52,344 bases of DNA from Gammaproteobacteria bacterium (GTDB taxonomy: Bacteria; Pseudomonadota; Gammaproteobacteria; Burkholderiales; Burkholderiaceae_C): assembly GCA_025359085.1 (NCBI GenBank), contig JANYHL010000068.1, forward strand, positions 1 to 52,344, in the 5' to 3' direction. Positions 8,470 through 15,888 of this stretch are shown here, one piece after another; within the stretch, counting starts at the first letter, position 1, and each line of letters opens with the position of its first letter. The notes under the pieces were generated by a model that saw only the letters and a program-made list of their open reading frames with translations, was not told where the DNA came from and did not search any database. The translations under genes and the position numbers were made by a program.

Positions 8470-8506
8470 CAGGGAATAAAAGGGGCGCCTCCGGTGTTTA
8501 TCCCTG
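8470..8506 (+). promoter_or_regulatory. Candidate ECF-type promoter or operator
   Basis: CAGGGAATAAA (8470-8480) and TTTATCCCTG (8497-8506) form an imperfect inverted repeat with one bulged base. A GGAATAA element followed at about 17 bp by GTTTATC also has the shape of an ECF sigma promoter. It lies 40 bp before the lipoprotein gene of the sigma/anti-sigma cluster, so autoregulation is plausible but unproven. Confidence 0.35.
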
Positions 8507-8546
8507 TGCAAACGCTTGTTTGCGTTCATCAACTCAGGAGTTCACC

Positions 8547-8930
8547 ATGAAATTTATCTCTCGCGCTACCTTGGCCTTGTCGCTGACTCTTGCCGTTTTG
8601 GGTGGTTGCGCCGCCATGGCATCCGCCCCGGCCAAAGTAGCCGACGGCGTGCTGGTCGGCCCCAACGGCATGACGCTGTACACCTTTGACAAAGACGTCG
8701 CCGGCAGCGGCAAATCGGTCTGCAACGGTCCCTGCGCCACCAACTGGCCACCCTTCATGGCCACCGCCACTGACCAAGCCTCCGGCGACTACACCGTTAT
8801 CACGCGTGACGACGGCACCAAGCAGTGGGCGGTAAAAGGCAAACCAGTGTATTTCTGGGCCAAGGATGCCAAGCCGGGCGACAAAACCGGTGATGGCGTC
8901 AACAAAGTGTGGCAGACCGCCAAGCCATGA
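8547..8930 (+). CDS. Secreted or lipoprotein of the COG4315 repeat family
   Basis: A 127-residue exported protein. The N-terminus MKFISRATLALSLTLAVLGG followed by Cys21 looks like a lipoprotein signal with a weak lipobox (LGGC). The mature part carries the LVGPNGMTLYTFDKD and VCNGPCATNWPPF motifs, typical of small secreted proteins of unknown function (COG4315); two Cys in CNGPC may form a disulfide. ATG 8547 is chosen over the frame start at 8520 because AGGAG lies seven bases upstream. It precedes an ECF sigma factor by 65 bp and is probably co-expressed with it or a target of it, as in many proteobacteria. Confidence 0.85.
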   Translation: MKFISRATLALSLTLAVLGGCAAMASAPAKVADGVLVGPNGMTLYTFDKDVAGSGKSVCNGPCATNWPPFMATATDQASGDYTVITRDDGTKQWAVKGKPVYFWAKDAKPGDKTGDGVNKVWQTAKP

Positions 8931-8995
8931 GCGTTCCTGAGTTACTGCCGGACAGGCCCCAGTGACGCGAAGCAGCTCTGTCCGCAGCTGATTCA

Positions 8996-9544
8996 ATGAA
9001 CACGCAGCCCATCGTCGATCAGATCCCAGCGTTGCGCCGTTACGCGCGTGCGCTGACGGGCGACCCCTGGGCGGCCGATGATCTGGTGCAGGACACGCTG
9101 GAACGTGCTTGCAGCAAGTGGCGTTTGTGGGCGGCGGGCTCGGACCTGCGAGCGTGGTTGTTCACCGTGATGCACAACCTGTATGCCAACCGGGTGCGTC
9201 GGGCCCTGCGGCAGACGCCGGGCGGCACAGTCGATATTGAAGAGGTGGCGCACCAGCTGGAAGCCCCCGACCCGGCTCTGGGTCATGCCATTGATTTGCA
9301 GCGCTGCCTGCTGCGGCTGCCGCAGGACCAGCGGGCTGTTTTGCTGCTGGTCAGCGTGGAGGACATGAGCTACCAGGAAGTGGCCAACATAACCGGCGTT
9401 CCCATTGGCACGGTGATGTCACGCCTGTCGCGCGCCCGCAGCCGCCTGCAGGAGCTGCTGGATGAACCGGCGCGCGCTGCCCAGCAAGCGCCTGCAGCCA
9501 GCACACCGCCCCGTTCCGTCACCCCCCTTCGCCGTCTGAAATGA
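8996..9544 (+). CDS. ECF-family RNA polymerase sigma factor
   Basis: A 182-residue sigma-70 family protein with only regions 2 and 4, as in ECF sigmas. Region 2 is RYARALTGDPWAADDLVQDT followed by LERA; region 4 is SVEDMSYQEVANITGVPIGT then VMSRLSRARSRLQELL, a clear helix-turn-helix. The last 30 residues are Ala/Pro-rich and outside the conserved domain. Its stop overlaps the start of the anti-sigma gene (ATGA), so the two are translationally coupled. The sensed signal is not evident; by context it may control the COG4315 protein upstream. Confidence 0.93.
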   Translation: MNTQPIVDQIPALRRYARALTGDPWAADDLVQDTLERACSKWRLWAAGSDLRAWLFTVMHNLYANRVRRALRQTPGGTVDIEEVAHQLEAPDPALGHAIDLQRCLLRLPQDQRAVLLLVSVEDMSYQEVANITGVPIGTVMSRLSRARSRLQELLDEPARAAQQAPAASTPPRSVTPLRRLK

Positions 9545-10395
9545 GTCACAGAAGAAATACCATGGACCGGACTGCTCATTGCCCGTTGACCGAAGACGAC
9601 ATCCACGCCCTGGTGGATGAACAGCTCGCGCCCGACGCCCTGGCCGTCTTGCAAACGCGGCTGGCCCACAACCCGGCGGCGCAGGCCACGAGCGCGCAAT
9701 GGCAGCAGCAGCGCGAGGCTTTACGACGCCTGCACCAACACATTCTGGACGAGCCCGTTCCGGCCCCCTTGATGACCGCGGCGCAGCAAACCGCTGCAGC
9801 CCAGCAGAACATCAACCAGTGGTGGCGCTGGGGCGGCATGGCTGCCGGGGTGCTGCTGGCCTTTGGTGTGGGCTGGTTCTCCCACACGGCCTGGCTCGGT
9901 GAAGGACAAATCCAGCAGCTCTCTTCCACGCTGGCAAGAACACCGGCCGCGCCGGACTTTGCACGCCAGGCGAGCTATGCGCATGCGGTGTACGCCCCGG
10001 AAATTCGGCACCCGGTGGAGGTGAGCGCCAGCGAGCAGGAGCACCTGGTGCAGTGGCTGTCCAAGAGGGTCGGCAAGCCGCTCAAGGTGCCCCATCTGCA
10101 GGCACAAGGCTATGAGCTGGTCGGCGGACGTCTGCTACCAGGTGAAGCCGGTGCGCGGGCGCAGTTCATGTTCCAGAATGCGGCCGGCATCCGAATCACG
10201 CTTTATCTCGGCGCCGTGGACAAGTCTGCGCCCGGCGCTGGGGCTGACATCCGCGAAACCGGCTTCCAGTTTCGCCCGGACGGGCCGGTTCCGAGTTTTT
10301 ACTGGATCGACCAGGGTTTTGGCTACGCGCTGGCCGGGCCAGTGCCGCGAGATGCCCTGATGAAACTGGCAGAAGCGGTGTATCGCCAGCTTTGA
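9541..10395 (+). CDS. Membrane anti-sigma factor
   Basis: A 284-residue protein with an N-terminal cytoplasmic anti-sigma domain, one membrane segment near 100-120 (WGGMAAGVLLAFGVGWFSH) and a periplasmic domain ending FGYALAGPVPRDALMKLAEA. The N-terminal ALVDEQLAP..LQTRLAHNPAA region resembles zinc-finger-type anti-sigma factors but lacks the full HxxxCxxC motif. ATG 9541 overlaps the sigma stop by four bases; ATG 9562 is an alternative. It probably sequesters the upstream ECF sigma at the membrane until a periplasmic signal releases it. The function is inferred from topology and gene order. Confidence 0.85.
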   Translation: MSHRRNTMDRTAHCPLTEDDIHALVDEQLAPDALAVLQTRLAHNPAAQATSAQWQQQREALRRLHQHILDEPVPAPLMTAAQQTAAAQQNINQWWRWGGMAAGVLLAFGVGWFSHTAWLGEGQIQQLSSTLARTPAAPDFARQASYAHAVYAPEIRHPVEVSASEQEHLVQWLSKRVGKPLKVPHLQAQGYELVGGRLLPGEAGARAQFMFQNAAGIRITLYLGAVDKSAPGAGADIRETGFQFRPDGPVPSFYWIDQGFGYALAGPVPRDALMKLAEAVYRQL

Positions 10396-10396
10396 T

Positions 10397-11539
10397 CTAC
10401 GGCAAGGCCCGCAGCGGATGCGTCTGGGGCGTCCACGGGCTGCTGAAAAACGGCGTCACCATCTCGGGGGTCACATCTTCAAGCCGGGCCGGGTTCCAGT
10501 GCGGCGAGTTGTCTTTGTCCACCGCCAAGGCGCGGATGCCTTCCACCGTCTCACTCTGGCTGGCGCTGCGCCCGAGGTGCCGGGGGGCAAAGCAGTGGTG
10601 CACCATGTCGCGTTCCATGCGCAAGTCATCGGCCAGCGTCATTGTGCGGGCGCGGCGAATTTGTTCCAGCGTCACCTGCAGCATCAGGGGTGAGCGCTGG
10701 CGCAGCGTGACGGCCGTGGCTTGGGCCCACGCGTCTGGATCAGCCTCCAGCGCCTGTACCATGATGACCACTGAATCCAGTCCAAAATAATGTTCAATTT
10801 GGTCTCTAGCCCCCGTGAAATAAGCGGTAGTAGCTACTGAATACATAGCAAACCAGGAATCAAGGGCAGTGGCGTGATCAAAATCCAGCTGCGCCAAAGC
10901 CGCCCAGGCTGACGACAGCTGAGTAGCGTCAAAACTGACATCGGCCAAACCCAGCGCCAGCGCCGCCTCGGCGCCCAGGGTTTCGCCGGTTAAAGCCAGC
11001 CACTCGCCCGTGTGCCCCGGGCAGCGGCTCAGAAAATAACCACCCCCCACGTCCGGGAACAATCCAATATTGGTTTCGGGCATGGCCATCTTGGTGTGCT
11101 GTGTGACGATGCGGAACTTGGCGCCTTGAGCAATGCCCATGCCGCCGCCCATGACGATCCCATCCATGAAGGCGATCAAGGGCTTGGGGTAGGTGTGAAG
11201 CAGGTGATTGAGCGCGTATTCCTCGGTGAAGAAGTCCTCCAGCGCAGGGTTGCCCGCCAGTGCCGCCTGGTGAAAGAAGCGGATGTCGCCGCCGGCGCAG
11301 AAGGCGCCGAAGGGGCCGCTTTTGCCGCTGCCGCGAAGGGCCACCGCCTTGACCCGCGCGTCATCACGCCAAGCCAGCAGACACTGCGTCAGGGCGCGGA
11401 TCATGGGCAGCGACAGGGCGTTCAGGGCCCGGGGACGGCTCAAAGTGATGCAGCCGACCTGGCCCCGCACCTCACTCAAAACGTGGGCGGGCTCGTCGCT
11501 TGGCACAGGGTTGTGTGCGACCGGTTCAGCAGTTGTCAT
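10397..11539 (-). CDS. 3-hydroxyisobutyryl-CoA hydrolase (crotonase fold)
   Basis: A 380-residue crotonase-superfamily protein, longer than enoyl-CoA hydratases (about 260) and typical of HIBYL-CoA hydrolases of valine catabolism. Oxyanion-hole and active-site segments are visible: AFCAGGDIRFFHQ, GIVMGGGMGIAQGAKFRI and PETNIGLFPDVGGGYFLS. I start it at ATG 11539, which overlaps the stop of the EamA gene (ATGA) and has GGAGG nine bases upstream; the frame extends to 11554, but that ATG lacks a ribosome site. Residues about 231-247 (FAMYSVATTAYFTGARD) are encoded by a dispersed repeat in frame, probably an accepted loop insertion. An enoyl-CoA hydratase role cannot be excluded. Confidence 0.87.
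   Translation of the reverse strand: MTTAEPVAHNPVPSDEPAHVLSEVRGQVGCITLSRPRALNALSLPMIRALTQCLLAWRDDARVKAVALRGSGKSGPFGAFCAGGDIRFFHQAALAGNPALEDFFTEEYALNHLLHTYPKPLIAFMDGIVMGGGMGIAQGAKFRIVTQHTKMAMPETNIGLFPDVGGGYFLSRCPGHTGEWLALTGETLGAEAALALGLADVSFDATQLSSAWAALAQLDFDHATALDSWFAMYSVATTAYFTGARDQIEHYFGLDSVVIMVQALEADPDAWAQATAVTLRQRSPLMLQVTLEQIRRARTMTLADDLRMERDMVHHCFAPRHLGRSASQSETVEGIRALAVDKDNSPHWNPARLEDVTPEMVTPFFSSPWTPQTHPLRALP
10801..10848 (-). repeat. Dispersed repeat family A, copy 3 (inside hydrolase gene)
   Basis: On the gene strand it reads CAGTAGCTACTACCGCTTAT then TTCACGGGGGCTAGAGACC, encoding SVATTAYFTGARD in frame. It shares the AYxxTGAR frame with copies in MltB, SIMPL and YgiQ. Confidence 0.8.
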
Positions 11540-12411
11540 GGTCTGTTCCTCCATCCAATCAGTTCATTGAGCGCCAAGGCCCCGATCACCAGCGCACCGC
11601 CCAGCAGCACATTGGGGCCCGGCACCTCGTTGGCACCGACCCAGGCCAGCAAAATGCCAAAAATGACCTCCAGCAAGCCCAGCAAGGACACCTCTGGCGC
11701 CAGCAGCACTCGCGTGCACAGTACCGCCAGCGCCGAGGGAATGGCCAGTTGCACCAGGCCCAACCCGGCCAGCAACACCAGGTCGTGCGTTGAGGCCTGA
11801 AATGGCAAGGCCATGGGCAAGGTCAGCAGGCACGAGAGCACGGAGCCAATCAACACTGCCGGAATCAGATCCACGTCGTGCCCTTGCGCGTGGGCATGTT
11901 GAGTCACGGTCCAGTTGGCGGCGCCGGAGATGGGGACGCACAAGGCCACCAAGGTGCCGAGCAGGCTGCCACCCTGCGTGATATGGCTGCCGTACATGTA
12001 GACGATGCCGCCACCCGCCACCACGATGGCGACCCAGGTTCGCAGGGCAATGCGGTGCCCAATGAACAGGCGAGCGGCCAACGCCGTGAACAAGGGCCCC
12101 AGTGCCATGGTGATCAACACATTGGCCACGCTGGTGAGCGTGATCGCCAGCATGAAGAAAGTGAACATGCCGGCCCAGCAAGCGCCTGAAATCCACAGGG
12201 CAGAGCCGCCGCTGCGCATCCGGCTGAACACGCCACGCCCGAGAAAGAGCGGCAGGATCACCAGCAGCGACAACACCGTGAAGAAGCTGCGCCAGAAGGT
12301 CACCTCAAAACTGCGGGCCTGCTCCAGATGGCGCGTCACGACACCGGCGGTGGACCACATCAGGGTCACCAGCACCATCAGGAGAACCGCCCGGTTATGC
12401 GTGAGCTTCAA
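11536..12411 (-). CDS. EamA/DMT-family transporter
   Basis: A 291-residue membrane protein with about ten hydrophobic segments in two EamA repeats of five, the layout of drug/metabolite exporters. The N-terminus MKLTHNRAVLLMVLVTLMWS is followed by a family-typical STAGVVTRHL; the C-terminal half has SLLGLLEVIFGILLAWVGAN. It is the first gene of a two-gene unit, its stop overlapping the hydrolase start. No substrate can be deduced; the pairing with a branched-chain amino-acid catabolic enzyme hints weakly at amino-acid or organic-acid export. Confidence 0.88.
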   Translation of the reverse strand: MKLTHNRAVLLMVLVTLMWSTAGVVTRHLEQARSFEVTFWRSFFTVLSLLVILPLFLGRGVFSRMRSGGSALWISGACWAGMFTFFMLAITLTSVANVLITMALGPLFTALAARLFIGHRIALRTWVAIVVAGGGIVYMYGSHITQGGSLLGTLVALCVPISGAANWTVTQHAHAQGHDVDLIPAVLIGSVLSCLLTLPMALPFQASTHDLVLLAGLGLVQLAIPSALAVLCTRVLLAPEVSLLGLLEVIFGILLAWVGANEVPGPNVLLGGALVIGALALNELIGWRNRP

Positions 12412-12427
12412 GCTTCTTTAATCTGTT

Positions 12428-12469
12428 GGGGACAGAGCTTGTTCGCTTCGCGTCGCTGCGGACTGCCCC
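12428..12469. repeat. Dispersed repeat family C, copy 1
   Basis: GGGGACAG and CTGCCCC bracket a middle TTCGCTTCGCGTCGCTGCGG. It aligns with 30936-30975, which has perfect GGACAG/CTGTCC ends and a similar middle. It lies between the typA end and the EamA start, a small palindromic intergenic element. Confidence 0.5.
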
Positions 12470-12484
12470 ACAAGAAATTCGAAG

Positions 12485-14308
12485 TTAGCGTCCTGCGCGC
12501 TTGCGCTCGCTCTCGGTCAGGTAACGCTTGCGCAAGCGGATCGACTTGGGCGTGATTTCGACCAGCTCGTCTTCTTCAATGAATTCCACGCCGTATTCCA
12601 GTGTCAATTCGATCGGGGGAGTCATCTTGATCGCGTCTTCCTTGCCGCTGACGCGGAAGTTGGTCAGCTGCTTGGTGCGCGTGGCGTTGACCACCAGATC
12701 GTTGTCACGGCTGTGGATACCGACAATCATGCCTTCGTACACCGGGTCGTTGGGCCGGAGGAACATACGGCCGCGGTCTTCCAGCTTGCCCAGCGCGTAG
12801 GCGAAGATTTCACCAGCGTCCATGGAAATCAGCACACCGTTCTTGCGGCCGCCGATCTCGCCCTTGTGCGGCTCGTAGCTGTCGAAGATGTTGGAGATCA
12901 GGCCCGTGCCGCGCGTCAGGTTCAGGAATTCGTTGGTAAAGCCAATCAAACCACGCGCCGGGATACGGTACTCCAGGCGCACGCGGCCACGGCCATCCGA
13001 TTCCATATTCACCAGGTCACCCTTGCGCTCGCCCAAAGCCTGCATCACGCCACCCTGGTGCTGCTCTTCAATGTCAGCGGTGACCATTTCGATCGGCTCG
13101 TGCTTCTCGCCGTTCACGTCCTTCATCACGACGCGCGGCTTGCTGACTGCCAACTCAAAACCTTCGCGGCGCATGTTTTCCAGCAAAATGGTCAGGTGCA
13201 GTTCGCCGCGACCCATGACTTCAAAGATGCCTTCTTCGCCGGTTTCCTTGACGCGCAGGGCCACGTTGTGTTGCAGTTCCTTTTGCAGGCGGTCCCAAAT
13301 CTGGCGGCTGGTGACGTACTTGCCTTCACGGCCCGCCAGCGGGCTGGTGTTGACGCAGAAGTTCATCGTCAGGGTCGGCTCATCGACCTTGAGCATGGGC
13401 AGCGGCAGCGGATTGGCCGGATCGGTGATGGTCACGCCAATGCCGATGTCAGTCAGGCCGTTGATCAACACGATTTCACCGGGGCCGGCATCCGCGGTCT
13501 GGACGCGCTCCAGGCCTTGGAAGGTCAAGACCTGGTTGACACGGCCTTTGACAGCCTTGCCATCCGGGCCTTCCATCACCATCACGTCCATCATGGGCCT
13601 GATCGTGCCCTGGCTGATGCGCCCGACACCAATCCGGCCCACAAAGGTCGAGAAGTCGAGCGCCGAGATTTGCAGTTGCAGCGGCGCTGCGGGGTCGCCC
13701 TGTTGGTGCGGCACATGCTCGAGCACGGTGTTGAACAGGGCCGACATGTCGGGGCCCCACTGCTCACCCTGCTCACCCTCTTGCATGGATGACCAGCCGT
13801 TGATGCCCGAAGCGTAGACCACGGGGAAATCCAGCTGTTCATCGGTCGCGCCGAGCTTGTCGAACAAATCAAACGCGGCGTTGACCACCCATTGGGGACG
13901 CGCACCGGGCTTGTCCACCTTGTTCACCACCAGGATCGGCTTGAGCCCCAAGGCCAAGGCCTTTTTGGTCACAAAACGCGTCTGGGGCATGGGGCCTTCT
14001 TGCGCGTCGATCAGCAGCACCACGCCGTCGACCATGGACAGCGCACGTTCCACTTCACCGCCGAAGTCGGCGTGGCCGGGGGTGTCAACGATGTTGATGT
14101 GAGTGCCTTGCCAGGTCACGGCGCAGTTCTTGGCCAGAATCGTGATGCCACGCTCTTTTTCAATGGCGTTGTTGTCCATCACCGTGTCGACCACTTTTTC
14201 GTGGTCCGCAAAGGTGCCGGACTGGCGCAGTAATTGATCGACCATGGTGGTCTTGCCATGATCGACGTGGGCGATGATGGCGATGTTTCGGATTTGCTTA
14301 TGGGACAT
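12485..14308 (-). CDS. typA: Ribosome-associated GTPase TypA/BipA
   Basis: A 607-residue translational GTPase of normal family length. The P-loop is AHVDHGKTT near residues 15-23, followed by ERGITI (switch I), DTPGHADFGGEV (switch II) and NKVDKPGAR (NKxD). EF-G-like domains III and V and the BipA-specific C-terminal domain with the basic tail SIRLRKRYLTESERKRAGR follow. TypA aids 50S assembly and stress- or cold-related translation. It starts 13 bp after truB and is the last gene of the rimP-nusA-infB-rbfA-truB operon here. Confidence 0.97.
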   Translation of the reverse strand: MSHKQIRNIAIIAHVDHGKTTMVDQLLRQSGTFADHEKVVDTVMDNNAIEKERGITILAKNCAVTWQGTHINIVDTPGHADFGGEVERALSMVDGVVLLIDAQEGPMPQTRFVTKKALALGLKPILVVNKVDKPGARPQWVVNAAFDLFDKLGATDEQLDFPVVYASGINGWSSMQEGEQGEQWGPDMSALFNTVLEHVPHQQGDPAAPLQLQISALDFSTFVGRIGVGRISQGTIRPMMDVMVMEGPDGKAVKGRVNQVLTFQGLERVQTADAGPGEIVLINGLTDIGIGVTITDPANPLPLPMLKVDEPTLTMNFCVNTSPLAGREGKYVTSRQIWDRLQKELQHNVALRVKETGEEGIFEVMGRGELHLTILLENMRREGFELAVSKPRVVMKDVNGEKHEPIEMVTADIEEQHQGGVMQALGERKGDLVNMESDGRGRVRLEYRIPARGLIGFTNEFLNLTRGTGLISNIFDSYEPHKGEIGGRKNGVLISMDAGEIFAYALGKLEDRGRMFLRPNDPVYEGMIVGIHSRDNDLVVNATRTKQLTNFRVSGKEDAIKMTPPIELTLEYGVEFIEEDELVEITPKSIRLRKRYLTESERKRAGR

Positions 14309-14321
14309 GGTTCACTTTCTC

Positions 14322-15500
14322 TTAAATCTCGTCAAAATCTGTTTTCTGAGGGGTTGCAGGCGGGGCGGCGTACAGCACGCTTGACTCCGATCCGCCCTCT
14401 CCCAATATTTGCTCAATCTCAAGCGGACTCAACAGCCGCCCGGGTATCAACTCACCCGCCACAACATGGGCCGTGCCCAACAGGGCGCGCGCTGCCTGGC
14501 CGGAGCCGGCCGAAGGGCCATACACAGCGACTTGACCGTTATCCGGCCAACTGCCCCGGCGGCGCAAACCACTGAGAAAACGCCCTGCATTCTCCTCGTC
14601 CAGCGTGACCACCGTGTGCTCGCGCAATAGCGACGCCACCGGCAGCAACTGGCTCAGTCTCTCTTCATTCGTCATCGCCTCCAGGGCCGCCAGCGTCACA
14701 CACTGCGCGACATCAAAGCCGCCGGTCTCCACCCGGCGCAGCGCAGTCAGATGCGCGCCGCAACCCAGGGCCTCACCGATATCCTCAGCCAGCGTCCGGA
14801 TGTAAGTGCCTTTGCTGCATTTTGCTATTATTTTAATAGCTTCATGTTCAATATCCACGGGGGCTAGAGCCAGTTTTAGCTTATAAATCGTCACTTCGCG
14901 GGCTTCCCGCTCTACCTCAATACCGGCCCGTGCGTATTCGTACAGGGCTTTGCCATCTTTCTTCAAGGCGCTGTGCATCGGCGGTATCTGCCGGATCAAC
15001 CCAGTGAAGCGTATCGCCACACGCTGCAGGTCTTGCGCTGTCACCTTCACCGGCCGCTCTGCAATCACCTCGCCCTCGGCGTCGCCGGTACTGGTTTTCA
15101 CGCCCAGCCGCGCCACCGCCTCGTACGTTTTGTCGGCCTCCAACTGAAGCTGGCTGAACTTGGTGGCAGCCCCAAAGCACAGCGGCAACAGACCCGTGGC
15201 CAGCGGGTCAAGGGTGCCAGTGTGACCGGCTTTCTCGGCCCGCATGAGCCATTTGGCTTTCTGCAAAGCATCATTGCTGGACCAACCCAAAGGTTTGTCC
15301 AGCAACAGCACCCCATGCACCGGGCGCCTGGTGATCTTGCCCCCACGCTCCGCCGCTGCGCGGGTCGCTGCCCCCCGAGGGGACCGCTTTTCGCCTTGGG
15401 GCGGCCCGGCGGCGAAATTGCCCCCACGCTCGCTCACTGCGTGTGCGTCGCTGCCCCCCAAGGGGACCTGCGCACCTTGGGGCGGCCCGGCGGTGCTCAT
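14322..15500 (-). CDS. truB: tRNA pseudouridine-55 synthase TruB with repeat-derived N-terminus
   Basis: A 392-residue protein; the conserved enzyme begins near residue 60 ([20 protein letters not shown]), with the catalytic Asp in [12 protein letters not shown] and later the SKGTYIRTL motif. It modifies U55 of tRNAs. ATG 15500 is supported by AGAGGA just upstream, overlapping the end of rbfA, and no other ATG precedes the conserved core. Residues 1-56 consist almost wholly of two 27-residue units (AGPPQGxxxPLGGS..ERGG) from an 81-bp tandem repeat. A second dispersed repeat encodes residues about 210-226 ([17 protein letters not shown]) directly before [10 protein letters not shown]. coli TruB is 314 residues, so the extra length is largely repeat DNA. 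Confidence 0.93.
   Translation of the reverse strand: MSTAGPPQGAQVPLGGSDAHAVSERGGNFAAGPPQGEKRSPRGAATRAAAERGGKITRRPVHGVLLLDKPLGWSSNDALQKAKWLMRAEKAGHTGTLDPLATGLLPLCFGAATKFSQLQLEADKTYEAVARLGVKTSTGDAEGEVIAERPVKVTAQDLQRVAIRFTGLIRQIPPMHSALKKDGKALYEYARAGIEVEREAREVTIYKLKLALAPVDIEHEAIKIIAKCSKGTYIRTLAEDIGEALGCGAHLTALRRVETGGFDVAQCVTLAALEAMTNEERLSQLLPVASLLREHTVVTLDEENAGRFLSGLRRRGSWPDNGQVAVYGPSAGSGQAARALLGTAHVVAGELIPGRLLSPLEIEQILGEGGSESSVLYAAPPATPQKTDFDEI
14824..14872 (+). repeat. Dispersed repeat family A, copy 4 (inside truB)
   Basis: The plus strand reads ATTATTTTAATAGCTTCATG, TTCAATATCCACGGGGGCTA, GAGCC. Here the gene runs antisense to the repeat, so the peptide is [16 protein letters not shown] rather than AYxxTGA. 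Confidence 0.8.
15337..15497 (-). repeat. Repeat family B, two tandem 81-bp units at truB 5' end
   Basis: Units start at 15337 and 15418 with TTGCCCCCACGCTC, an 81-bp period that is a multiple of three. On the gene strand each contains GCCGGGCCGCCCCAAGG and a later GGGGGGCAGCGA..GCGTGGGGG. The segment CCCCAAGG..CCTTGGGG can form a hairpin. A third copy opens argF. Confidence 0.85.
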
Positions 15501-15502
15501 CG

Positions 15503-15871
15503 TTAGTCCTCTTTAGCCCGGGATGCCACCGCGCGCGCAATCAAGGCGTTCATGTCAGCGGCATGTTCGGTCGTCTGGTCAAACACAAAATGCAGGGTTG
15601 GCACAGTATGGATGTGCAGGCGCTTGAACAGACCAGCCCGCAAAAAACCGGCCGCCTGATTCAGACCTTCGGTACAAAGCTTGGAATCCCCGGCCAGCAG
15701 GCTGAAAAACACCTTGGCGTGCGCGTAATCGGGCGTGACTTCCACGCCCTGGATCGTGACCATGCCCACCCGCGGATCTTTGAGCTCACGCGCAATCAGC
15801 TCGGTCAGATCGCGCTGGATCTGATCGGCCACCTTGAAGGCGCGATTGGGGGTTTTTGACTTTTTACGCAC
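15503..15871 (-). CDS. rbfA: 30S ribosome-binding factor RbfA
   Basis: A 122-residue KH-like protein needed for maturation of the 30S subunit and 16S 5' end, and for cold adaptation. [29 protein letters not shown] and [18 protein letters not shown] are typical. It lies between infB (17 bp upstream) and truB (two bases downstream), the classical order. Confidence 0.95.
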   Translation of the reverse strand: MRKKSKTPNRAFKVADQIQRDLTELIARELKDPRVGMVTIQGVEVTPDYAHAKVFFSLLAGDSKLCTEGLNQAAGFLRAGLFKRLHIHTVPTLHFVFDQTTEHAADMNALIARAVASRAKED

Positions 15872-15888
15872 GATTTACAGTGAGTTCA

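Noticed and set aside
12713..13817. Long open frames antisense to typA
   Set aside because: TypA is conserved end to end; the antisense products have no family features.
15337..15497. Possible CRISPR-like tandem repeat
   Set aside because: Only two 81-bp units without spacers, in frame with truB, and a third copy in argF; it is a dispersed repeat.
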